5,714 bases of DNA, taken from contig JAHFCY010000207.1 of the NCBI GenBank assembly GCA_023249255.1, positions 1 to 5,714 of the forward strand, written 5' to 3'. The translations under genes and the position numbers were made by a program. This DNA is from Candidatus Lindowiibacteriota bacterium (GTDB lineage Bacteria > Lindowbacteria > 2-12-FULL-62-27). Positions 1-4,737 of this stretch are shown here, in pieces (position 1 is the stretch's first letter; each line of letters opens with the position of its first letter). Below the pieces are notes generated by a model that was not told where the DNA came from, made no database searches, and saw only the letters and a list, made by a program, of their open reading frames with translations.

Positions 1-270
1 GACTTTGCGGCCTATGTCAACGCCGGTTTGAACGACTGGGGCGGCGTGTCGCCCGTAACGCCCGACCACATCAATCCCGAGCGCGCCTGGCCGGCGATCG
101 CCCGACTCAACGGGGCCACCGAGTCCGCGGGGTTTACGCTGCGAGAGAGGCTGACGATTTATCCGCGATACGCACGCGATCCTGAAAAATTTCTTGCGCC
201 CTCGATGCGCGAGCCGGTCGCCCATCTGGCCGGGATGGACGGACTAGCCGCGGAGTCCCGCCGATCATGA
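1..270 (+). CDS. cofG: FO synthase subunit 1 (CofG), C-terminal end only
   Basis: The frame is open from the first base and gives 89 residues before a TGA stop at 268-270; the 5' part lies outside the window. CofG is a radical-SAM enzyme that completes the deazaflavin FO, using the tyrosine adduct made by CofH. The radical-SAM cysteine motif is not in the visible part. The assignment rests on the family's C-terminal signature, LNDWGGVSPVTPDHINPE, followed by the GFTLRERLTIYPRYA stretch, which matches my knowledge of CofG and of the CofG half of FbiC. The next gene is cofH, the usual partner, and the two overlap by four bases (ATGA), which implies one operon and coupled translation. The stop codon is also the first triplet of a 58-bp stem-loop repeat. 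Confidence is high for the family; nothing can be said of the upstream part. Confidence 0.93.
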   Translation, partial: DFAAYVNAGLNDWGGVSPVTPDHINPERAWPAIARLNGATESAGFTLRERLTIYPRYARDPEKFLAPSMREPVAHLAGMDGLAAESRRS

Positions 271-1556
271 CCGGCCGGATGAAGGGAACCCCGCGAAGTC
301 CACGGATGGACGAGAGCGGGGTGACCGTCCTCGCCGACCGCACGCTCGAATCGCTCCTGTCCGAGGCACGGCCGGACATCGCCGGGATTTTGGATGGCGT
401 GATGACGGGACGCGAGCTTTCGCCGCCGGACGCCCTGACACTCTTTGGCGCCGAAGGCCCGGACCTTCAGGCTGTGCTGAAAACTGCGGACGAACTGCGG
501 CGAGCCAAAAACGGCGACGTCGTGACGTTCGTCATCGTCCGCAACATCAATTTCACGAACATCTGTTACACCGGATGCAAATTCTGCGGATTTGCGAAAC
601 GCAAAGACGATCCGGAGGCGGAATTTCTGACGCTCGACGAGATCGCGCGGCGAGCCGAAGAGGCCCGGCAGCGCGGGGCAACTGAAGTCTGCATTCAAGG
701 CGGGCTTTTTCCGAACATCGCCGGAACGTATTACCGCGACATCTTGACGGCGATCAAGACCCGTGTGCCGGACATTCATATCCACGCCTTTTCGCCCTTT
801 GAAATCAAATATGGGTCTGAACGGATGGGCATCCCGGCCCGGGAATTTTTGATCATGCTCAAAGACCACGGCCTTGGCACGATCCCCGGCACAGCCGCCG
901 AAATTCTCGACGTCGAAATCCGACAACAACTCACTCGAAACAAGCTGACCGCCGAAGAATGGATTTCCATCGTCAAAACCGCCCACGGACTCGGCATCCG
1001 GTCGACCTCGACCATGATGTACGGCCACATCGACGGACCGGAACACTGGGTCGGCCATCTCAATACCCTGCGTGAAATTCAAAAAGAAACCGGCGGGTTC
1101 ACGGAATTTGTCCCGCTCGGATTCATCCACTGGGACGCGCCGCTGTATTACGCCGGCGGCGCAAGGCCCGGTCCCACGCGCGACGAAAATCTGAAAGTCC
1201 ACGCGATCGCGCGGATTTTTCTAAATGGCTGGATCGACAATGTCCAGGTGTCGTGGGTCAAACTCGGGCCGCGGTTGGCCCAGTACGTTCTCAAAAATGG
1301 CGGCGCCAACGACTTCGGCGGCACGCTCATGAACGAAACCATTTCGCGGTCGGCCGGAGCGCCGCACGGCGAAGAAGTCACGCCCCTCGAAATGTGCCGG
1401 ATGATCCGCGCCATCGGCCGGACCCCGGCGCGGCGCAACACCCTCTATGACATCCTCGAACGCTACGACGACCACGACCCGCCCGACATCCCGCCTCTTG
1501 TTCCCCGAACACCCGACCAAGAAAGGCAATTGGCTGCCGTCAACAACGGGTTCTGA
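267..1556 (+). CDS. cofH: FO synthase subunit 2 (CofH), radical SAM
   Basis: CofH joins L-tyrosine to 5-amino-6-(D-ribitylamino)uracil using S-adenosylmethionine, the first committed step of FO and F420 synthesis in the cytoplasm. The radical-SAM cluster motif CxxxCxxC is seen as CYTGCKFC, with cysteines at residues 100, 104 and 107, preceded by the typical RNINFTNI strand. Other family marks are CIQGG, HAFSPFEI, GTAAEILD, TSTMMYGH and FVPLGFIHWDAPLY. At 429 residues it is longer than archaeal CofH as I recall it (about 360). Part of the excess is N-terminal: residues 1-19 are encoded by a 58-bp repeat that recurs after the gene's own stop. The ATG at 267 overlaps the cofG stop. ATG 279, ATG 306 and GTG 321 are in-frame alternatives, and 306 or 321 would leave most or all of the repeat outside the protein. 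Family assignment is near certain; the start is not. Confidence 0.96.
   Translation: MTGRMKGTPRSPRMDESGVTVLADRTLESLLSEARPDIAGILDGVMTGRELSPPDALTLFGAEGPDLQAVLKTADELRRAKNGDVVTFVIVRNINFTNICYTGCKFCGFAKRKDDPEAEFLTLDEIARRAEEARQRGATEVCIQGGLFPNIAGTYYRDILTAIKTRVPDIHIHAFSPFEIKYGSERMGIPAREFLIMLKDHGLGTIPGTAAEILDVEIRQQLTRNKLTAEEWISIVKTAHGLGIRSTSTMMYGHIDGPEHWVGHLNTLREIQKETGGFTEFVPLGFIHWDAPLYYAGGARPGPTRDENLKVHAIARIFLNGWIDNVQVSWVKLGPRLAQYVLKNGGANDFGGTLMNETISRSAGAPHGEEVTPLEMCRMIRAIGRTPARRNTLYDILERYDDHDPPDIPPLVPRTPDQERQLAAVNNGF
268..325 (+). repeat. 58-bp stem-loop repeat, copy 1 (cofG/cofH junction)
   Basis: This copy is 54/58 identical to the one at 1554-1611 and starts at the cofG TGA stop. It folds as a two-tier hairpin: outer arms ACCCCGC (288-294) and GCGGGGT (316-322), inner arms GTCCA (298-302) and TGGAC (307-311), a CGGA loop (303-306), and an internal bulge GAA/GAGA between the tiers. 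Similarity to the other copy begins at the stop codon and ends at GTGAC/ATGAC. It lies inside the predicted cofH N-terminus. The family is not one I can name; it resembles REP/BIME-type intergenic elements in size and structure only. Confidence 0.9.
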
Positions 1557-1611
1557 CCGACCGGATGAAGGGAATCCCGCGAAGTCCACGGATGGACGGG
1601 AGCGGGATGAC
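1554..1611 (+). repeat. 58-bp stem-loop repeat, copy 2 (after cofH)
   Basis: This second copy begins exactly at the cofH TGA stop. It has outer arms ATCCCGC (1574-1580) and GCGGGAT (1602-1608), inner arms GTCCA (1584-1588) and TGGAC (1593-1597), and a CGGA loop. Compared with copy 1, the outer-stem pair C289-G321 is replaced by T1575-A1607, so pairing is kept while both bases change. The remaining two differences are G274/A1560, outside the stems, and A314 (GAGA) against G1600 (GGGA) in the bulge. No run of T follows the hairpin, so it is not an obvious intrinsic terminator, although it could protect the 3' end of the cofGH message. Confidence 0.9.
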
Positions 1612-1638
1612 AAATTCTGTCCTGTTTCTAAACAAAAA

Positions 1639-1668
1639 TTCGACTTCTGCCGATGTAGGCAGTATAAT
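1639..1668 (+). promoter_or_regulatory. Sigma70-like promoter for the small exported protein
   Basis: A perfect -10 box TATAAT lies at 1663-1668, with a weak -35 candidate TTCGAC at 1639-1644 (18-bp spacer). The spacer holds an inverted repeat CTGCC (1647-1651) / GGCAG (1658-1662), and a second dyad TGTTT-CT-AAACA (1623-1634) lies just upstream. Either could bind a regulator. Transcription would start near 1675 and give a leader of about 70 nt before the ATG at 1745. The -10 box is convincing; the -35 box and operators are inference. Confidence 0.6.
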
Positions 1669-1687
1669 TCGGGTACAAAGGCAGGGA

Positions 1688-1744
1688 GGGTTCACGGCTG
1701 CGTTGCGGTAAGGGGGTCAAAACCGTAGCACGGAGGATGAGCCC
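1688..1744 (+). promoter_or_regulatory. Structured 5' leader and ribosome binding site
   Basis: The leader before the 1745 ATG can fold. A hairpin pairs 1698-1709 with 1722-1733 around a 12-base loop, with 11 of 12 positions paired as RNA (three G-U, one C-A mismatch). An outer helix GGGTTC (1688-1693) / GAGCCC (1739-1744) has five Watson-Crick pairs and one G-U. The Shine-Dalgarno GGAGGA (1732-1737) lies between the two helices, shares two bases with the inner one, and sits 7 nt from the start codon, so the fold could mask it. It matches no riboswitch class that I recognise. No energy was computed. Confidence 0.45.
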
Positions 1745-2035
1745 ATGAAACGTATCCTGATTCTGACAGCCGTCTTGCTGGTATTGCTCGCCCATGTCAC
1801 TTCGGCCTGCGCTTCGATGCAGGCATCTTCGATGCAAGCATCTCGAACACCGTTACTATCCAAATCCGGGCCGGTTGATTTTCTCGTGACACCGATTCAA
1901 TTGTTCGTGTCGGTCAGCCAGGCGCCCATGACCGTGATGGGGAAATCAATCACGGCGATTCTGCATCAGGTTCTGTTCGGCCACAAGCCGATGCCCGCAA
2001 AGACACTGAAGCAAATGCGCGTCCCGCGCATCTAA
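1745..2035 (+). CDS. Small exported protein, possible lipoprotein, unknown function
   Basis: This 96-residue protein has a classic export signal: MKR, then a hydrophobic core at residues 4-16, then HVTSAC with a cysteine at 22. The -3 residue is T rather than L, so the lipobox is poor; cleavage by signal peptidase I after ACA is an equally good reading. Residues 24-33 are a perfect tandem SMQAS-SMQAS, encoded by a 15-bp DNA duplication. The mature part (about 70 residues) has a hydrophobic stretch PVDFLVTPIQLFVSVSQAPMTVMG and a basic tail ending KQMRVPRI. I do not recognise a family. The gene is well supported: perfect -10 box, strong GGAGGA ribosome site 7 nt from ATG, and a strong terminator 20 bases after the stop. 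It appears monocistronic, so a link to F420 is only by location. Confidence 0.75.
   Translation: MKRILILTAVLLVLLAHVTSACASMQASSMQASRTPLLSKSGPVDFLVTPIQLFVSVSQAPMTVMGKSITAILHQVLFGHKPMPAKTLKQMRVPRI
1812..1841 (+). repeat. Tandem 15-bp duplication within the small exported gene
   Basis: Two adjacent 15-bp units (1812-1826 and 1827-1841) differ at one base (G1822/A1837). Each unit contains a dyad: GATGC-AG-GCATC in the first and, running two bases past the unit, GATGC-AA-GCATC in the second. The duplication is in frame and encodes the repeated SMQAS just after the signal peptide. Slippage could change copy number without breaking the frame. Confidence 0.85.
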
Positions 2036-2055
2036 TTCGATGAGGTCGACGGGGT

Positions 2056-2084
2056 GAGGCCCCGCTACAGTCAGGCGGGGCCTC
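2056..2084 (+). terminator. Intrinsic terminator between convergent genes
   Basis: A perfect 10-bp stem, GAGGCCCCGC (2056-2065) with GCGGGGCCTC (2075-2084), encloses a 9-base loop. On the + strand it is followed by GTTTCTCATT, a moderate U-rich tail, so it should stop transcripts of the small exported gene. It ends 5 bases before the end of npdG on the opposite strand. Read from the - strand the tail is CACCCCG, without a U run, so termination of the npdG transcript here would be weaker or need Rho. Confidence 0.85.
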
Positions 2085-2089
2085 GTTTC

Positions 2090-2737
2090 TCATTCCCAGA
2101 TTTTGAGTCCGGCGTGTTTGAGTTTGTATTTGATGTTGAGGCCGATCAGCACCGCCGTCATGGCCTCGACGGCGCGCGCGCTTTCCGGCCCGCCCGCGTC
2201 GTAGGCTTTCACTCCCAATTTTTCCATGAGCGCGATCGCCTCGGCTTTTGCGTCCTTGTCCTTCCCGCAGACCAGAATGTCACAGTGGATCGGATGGTCG
2301 ATGTCCTTGAGCGAACCCGAAGAAACGTTCTGAAGCGCCGCGACGACGTGAACAGAATCGCCGAGAATCGCCATGGCTTCTTCCGTCGCTGATCCTTCCA
2401 GCGGCATGATGACACGCCGGGGATTTTGCGGATCGAGCGGCACGGTCACATCCACAAGAATTTTTCCGGCCAACTGCGATTTGACGTCAGTTAGGGTCGC
2501 CTTGTGGGCTGAATACGGAACGGTCAGGACAACCAGCCGTTCCGCGGCGGCGGCGGCGGCCGCATTCGATGCGCCGGTGAGTCGCGGACCTTGATGGAGT
2601 TGATTCAATTCCGCCGCGGCCGTTTCAGCTCTGGCCGCATCACGCGATCCGATGACCACGTCCACGCCGGCCTTGGCCCACCGTGCCGCAAGACCCGATC
2701 CCTCTTTACCCGTCCCGCCCAAAATCGCGATTTTCAT
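2090..2737 (-). CDS. npdG: NADPH-dependent F420 reductase (F420H2:NADP+ oxidoreductase)
   Basis: A 215-residue cytoplasmic enzyme that transfers hydride between NADP(H) and coenzyme F420. The Rossmann dinucleotide motif GGTGKEG is at residues 7-13, and the first strand-helix unit ends in IGSRD (29-33), whose SR fits an NADP 2'-phosphate pocket as in archaeal Fno. Also visible are VVLTVPYSAH, ILVDVTVPL and the family stretch VVAALQNVSSGSL, thought to contact the deazaflavin. Length matches the family (about 210-230). The ATG at 2735-2737 follows a strong GGGAGG (2743-2748 on the + strand) at a good distance. Its start is 25 bases downstream of the cofE stop, so the two form an operon with cofE first. 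An alanine run (residues 58-65, SNAAAAAAAER) comes from a CGG-rich tract. The gene links F420 made by its neighbours to the NADPH pool. Confidence 0.95.
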   Translation of the reverse strand: MKIAILGGTGKEGSGLAARWAKAGVDVVIGSRDAARAETAAAELNQLHQGPRLTGASNAAAAAAAERLVVLTVPYSAHKATLTDVKSQLAGKILVDVTVPLDPQNPRRVIMPLEGSATEEAMAILGDSVHVVAALQNVSSGSLKDIDHPIHCDILVCGKDKDAKAEAIALMEKLGVKAYDAGGPESARAVEAMTAVLIGLNIKYKLKHAGLKIWE

Positions 2738-2742
2738 TTTTT

Positions 2743-2748
2743 CCTCCC
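2743..2748 (-). promoter_or_regulatory. Strong ribosome binding site of npdG
   Basis: On the - strand the sequence reads GGGAGG followed by five A residues before ATG, an ideal Shine-Dalgarno at normal spacing. It fixes the npdG start at 2737. It contrasts with cofE just upstream, which has no recognisable ribosome site. Confidence 0.85.
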
Positions 2749-2762
2749 AAAAGATTCAACCT

Positions 2763-3491
2763 TCATCTAAACAAATCCCCGCCGGGAGCGCGAATGAGAT
2801 CGGCCGCGCGGCCCGGCGGCGCATCCGCGCGAAATCCTTGAACCAGCACCGCGGGGATCCTATCTAACTTTCCCATCAAAAGTCCCGCGGCCGCGGCCAG
2901 TTCGTCCGCGACGGCAAGTTCCGTCGTCTGAAGAAGTCTGCCGGACGAATCGGTCTGCCCGCGGCAATCACGGATCGCCGCGACACCCGACACGCCGATG
3001 GCGACGTTGACCAGCCCCACGCGCCACGGCCGGCCGAACGAGTCGGTGAGGATGACGCCCAGATCGACGCCGAGCATTTGATGAAGGTCGGCGCGAATTT
3101 TCGCGGCGCTCGCATCCGGATCTTCCGGCAGGCACAGCACCGTATCGGGCTCGTCGAGATTGGATTCGTCTACGCCGGCGTTGGCGCAGACGAGGCCGTG
3201 ATGTGTCTCGCAGATGATCACACCCCGTCCGGCCGATTCGATCCATTCGGCTCGGACGATCCGGCGACTTTCCCGCAGGATGATTTCGATCTTCCGCGGA
3301 TCGATCCGAAGCCGCGCGGCAATCGCCTCGGCGCCGGCCGAGGGCACGACGGACGACAGCCGCACGACCCGCCCCTCGGATTTCGACACGATTTTTTGCG
3401 CGATGACCAGTACGTCGCCGGTCGAGGGATTGATATTTTCCCGGCGGACGGCGGCGGCCAGAATCTCGCCCAGCGGGTCGCCTTCGCGCAC
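2763..3491 (-). CDS. cofE: Coenzyme F420-0:L-glutamate ligase (CofE)
   Basis: CofE is a GTP-dependent, metal-requiring cytoplasmic ligase that adds gamma-linked glutamate to F420-0. Numbering from the GTG at 3491 (242 residues), motifs are IVSKSEGR (34-41), ILRESRRIVR (71-80), the HGLVCANAGVDESN block (98-111), LPEDPDASA (121-129) and GVILTDSFGRPWR (145-157), then VAIGVSG, DCRGQTD and VADELAAAAGL. There is no fused nitroreductase-type domain of the actinobacterial FbiB kind. The oddity is the start. The frame stays open upstream to a TGA at 3549-3551 and encodes SLTLTGLRGIPAV, which matches the N-terminal strand of CofE proteins, yet it has no ATG, GTG or TTG before the GTG at 3491. Starting at 3491 would remove that strand, so the true start is probably a non-standard codon near 3524, or a sequence error hides it. 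Confidence 0.94.
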   Translation of the reverse strand: MREGDPLGEILAAAVRRENINPSTGDVLVIAQKIVSKSEGRVVRLSSVVPSAGAEAIAARLRIDPRKIEIILRESRRIVRAEWIESAGRGVIICETHHGLVCANAGVDESNLDEPDTVLCLPEDPDASAAKIRADLHQMLGVDLGVILTDSFGRPWRVGLVNVAIGVSGVAAIRDCRGQTDSSGRLLQTTELAVADELAAAAGLLMGKLDRIPAVLVQGFRADAPPGRAADLIRAPGGDLFR

Positions 3492-3548
3492 AGCCGGGAT
3501 GCCGCGAAGACCGGTCAGCGTCAGAGAGGGCGAAGGATCGATGTCAGA
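3492..3548 (-). other. In-frame N-terminal extension of cofE without a standard start
   Basis: This stretch continues the cofE frame upstream of GTG 3491 and reads SDIDPSPSLTLTGLRGIPA. The segment LTLTGLRGIPAV aligns by eye with IEILPVIGLPEF near the start of mycobacterial FbiB as I recall it. Candidate non-standard starts are CTG at 3522-3524 (giving 253 residues, a normal CofE length), CTG at 3516-3518 and ATC at 3540-3542. None has a purine-rich ribosome site upstream. The putative transcription start near 3557 would make the leader very short, consistent with leaderless translation. That is inference. Confidence 0.6.
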
Positions 3549-3564
3549 TCACGTGGACGCGAAG

Positions 3565-3592
3565 ATTACACACTACCGGATGATCCGGTCAA
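3565..3592 (-). promoter_or_regulatory. Promoter of the cofE-npdG operon
   Basis: Read on the - strand, a -35 box TTGACC (3592-3587, 5/6 match) and a -10 box TGTAAT (3570-3565, 5/6 match) are separated by 16 bases. Transcription would begin near 3557, shortly before the cofE coding frame. The promoter overlaps the 3' end of the upstream TPR gene, whose TAG stop is at 3573-3575. The cofE-npdG pair can therefore be expressed independently of the genes upstream. Confidence 0.6.
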
Positions 3593-3971
3593 ATTCGGAC
3601 GCGACAGGTGAAGAGGAATTCTTGAGGATCATCCGCTGCCACAAAGAGACCTGTTCTCCGCGTGTTTGCTCGGGGGCGCCAAACGCCGCGGCGTATTGCG
3701 CTACGAGGGACGGATTGATATTCCGAGCCGTTTGAAATGTCGCGTTGGCCTCGTCCGTCCTTCCCAGAGATTCCAACAAAAGCGCGAGATTCAAAATCGG
3801 CCGCGGATCTCCGGGATTGAGTTTGATCGATTCGTGAAACGCCGTTTCCGCTTCTTTCGCGTCTCCCCGGCGCGCCGCCGCGACTCCCAGATAAAATTTG
3901 GCCTCCGCGTCCGATCCCGCCATCTTGTCGGATTCACGCCACGCCATTTCCGCGTCCGCCGCGCGATCCAT
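3573..3971 (-). CDS. Short TPR protein, probably the 3' remnant of a larger TPR gene
   Basis: The frame encodes 132 residues with tetratricopeptide repeats. Units are seen at about residues 21-54 (AEAKFYLGVAAARRGDAKEAETAFHESIKLNP) and 55-88 (GDPRPILNLALLLESLGRTDEANATFQTARNINP), followed by a non-TPR tail. The first residues, MDRAADAEMAWRESDKMAG, look like the second helix of a preceding TPR, so the protein begins inside a repeat unit. Upstream of the ATG the frame soon enters AT-rich sequence and meets a stop at 4008-4010. No Shine-Dalgarno is evident. The first 38 bases overlap the end of the membrane-protein gene in another frame. TPRs mediate protein-protein contacts; no partner can be inferred. 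It could still be translated by coupling, but I favour a truncated gene. Confidence 0.7.
   Translation of the reverse strand: MDRAADAEMAWRESDKMAGSDAEAKFYLGVAAARRGDAKEAETAFHESIKLNPGDPRPILNLALLLESLGRTDEANATFQTARNINPSLVAQYAAAFGAPEQTRGEQVSLWQRMILKNSSSPVASEFDRIIR
3575..3589. promoter_or_regulatory. 15-bp perfect palindrome in the cofE promoter, candidate operator
   Basis: ACCGGAT-G-ATCCGGT is a perfect 7+1+7 inverted repeat that fills most of the spacer and reaches into the -35 box, a classic repressor position. A shorter match to its core, GGATCATCC, lies at 3626-3634, 48 bp away centre to centre. No T-run follows it, so it is not a terminator for the TPR gene. The bound protein is unknown. Confidence 0.5.
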
Positions 3972-4737
3972 CTGCCATAAACAAAACCATAAACAAAACG
4001 CTTTGAATTATCATCAGAAAGATAAACGCCAAGGTGAACGGTTTCTCCTGATGAAAAGTCGACAATAGATTGCAAACTTGGATTAATAGCCAAACGGATG
4101 AAACGAGGAGTATATACGACGCGATGGCCAGAACACGTTTTATGCGCTCGCCTTGACCGCCAGATAGGGAGAATACAGTTAACCAAATGGCAAATATACC
4201 CCAACTGTGCAGGAGCACTAACTTCTCGTCATCTGGCAACGACGTTCGACTACAGACAACACCCAATGCAATAAATAGCCATATCAGGGTATCCCCTATG
4301 CGTGGTTTCACGAATATCGTCACGGTAGATACGTTAGTGGAGAATTGGGTTGTGGAGTTGTGGTTACTCCACTCGGCTATAACAGCCGAAAGACAGCACA
4401 CCACAAACAAGGTGCTCTGCAAAACCACAATATAATAAAATGAAATGGTAAAAGAGGGTTCATATCGGAAAAGGGATAACATCTTGACTGTTTTCCATAT
4501 GACAGAGATTACAAGGACAAATATAAAAACAGGGGTTCCTATTCTTACTAACTTTTTCTCCGACCGTATTTTATCCCTAAAAACGTAGAATAAGAGTGAG
4601 CTTAAAAGTAAATCGTATGCAATTATCAAATTGCTCAGTAATAGTGTTTCACTTGTAGGCAATGTAATTTGCGAAACCAGAAATCCAGTAACTAAAAATA
4701 TTACGAAAAGGATTACTGAAATATGATCTCTTGTCAT
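3934..4737 (-). CDS. Eight-helix membrane protein with two tandem four-helix halves, unknown family
   Basis: The start chosen is the ATG at 4735-4737, which overlaps the upstream gene's TGA as ATGA; an ATG at 4785 would add 16 polar residues and a longer overlap. The 267-residue protein has hydrophobic segments near 6-22, 32-53, 67-84, 96-120, 150-163, 173-190, 202-220 and 234-254. The two halves resemble each other: ITLPTSETLLL (24-34) with TSLPDDEKLVL (165-175), and PSFTISFYYIVVLQSTLFVV (94-113) with KPFTLAFIFLMIIQSVLFMV (232-251). Each half has LP at the second helix and a Q-S-x-L-F motif in the last. A polar linker (about 122-148) joins them. No catalytic motif is recognised. The last 13 residues, ADGSRGGRGNGVA, are read out of frame from the TPR gene and are probably not original. 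Codon and base use differ from all neighbours, suggesting transfer. Confidence 0.75.
   Translation of the reverse strand: MTRDHISVILFVIFLVTGFLVSQITLPTSETLLLSNLIIAYDLLLSSLLFYVFRDKIRSEKKLVRIGTPVFIFVLVISVIWKTVKMLSLFRYEPSFTISFYYIVVLQSTLFVVCCLSAVIAEWSNHNSTTQFSTNVSTVTIFVKPRIGDTLIWLFIALGVVCSRTSLPDDEKLVLLHSWGIFAIWLTVFSLSGGQGERIKRVLAIASYILLVSSVWLLIQVCNLLSTFHQEKPFTLAFIFLMIIQSVLFMVLFMADGSRGGRGNGVA
3975..3998. repeat. Perfect 12-bp tandem duplication at the island edge
   Basis: CCATAAACAAAA occurs twice in a row (3975-3986 and 3987-3998). On the - strand it encodes VLFM-VLFM at residues 247-254 of the membrane protein, the end of its last helix. It sits exactly where GC-rich TPR sequence gives way to AT-rich sequence, so it may mark a recombination or slippage event at the junction. 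Confidence 0.8.
4351..4373 (-). repeat. Hairpin with GTGGAGT/ACTCCAC arms, copy A
   Basis: Within the membrane-protein gene, arms GTGGAGT (4352-4358) and ACTCCAC (4366-4372) enclose a 7-base loop. The same arms and loop length occur at 4762-4784. A further AGTGGAG at 4336-4342 can compete for pairing with CTCCACT (4367-4373). The segment encodes the polar linker EWSNHNSTT between the two halves of the protein. Confidence 0.55.

Noticed and set aside
159-1202. A 347-codon open frame antisense to cofH
   Set aside because: It is a GC-rich shadow of cofH with no ribosome site and no recognisable domain, while the + frame carries the radical-SAM motifs.
1397-1408. CCGGATGATCCG inside cofH, matching the core of the cofE operator
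   Set aside because: It is explained by the coding sequence (CRMIRA) and lies far from any promoter, so it is probably chance.
268-1611. The 58-bp repeats as a CRISPR remnant
   Set aside because: There are only two copies, 1,286 bp apart with a full gene between, and no spacer-sized interval.
1574-1634. Repeat copy 2 as an intrinsic terminator of cofH
   Set aside because: The hairpin is followed by GACAAATTCTG rather than a T-run, and the later TGTTT dyad is too weak.
1675-1744. Leader as a cyclic-di-GMP or other known riboswitch
   Set aside because: Purine-rich GC stretches suggested it, but no conserved core of a known class could be matched.
2544-2560. CGG trinucleotide tract in npdG as a phase-variable repeat
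   Set aside because: It is short and in frame, and encodes alanines in a surface helix; length changes would not switch the gene off.
3078-3611. Open frames on the + strand across cofE (3078-3611 and 3214-3735)
   Set aside because: They lie opposite clear CofE motifs and show no family features; typical high-GC antisense frames.
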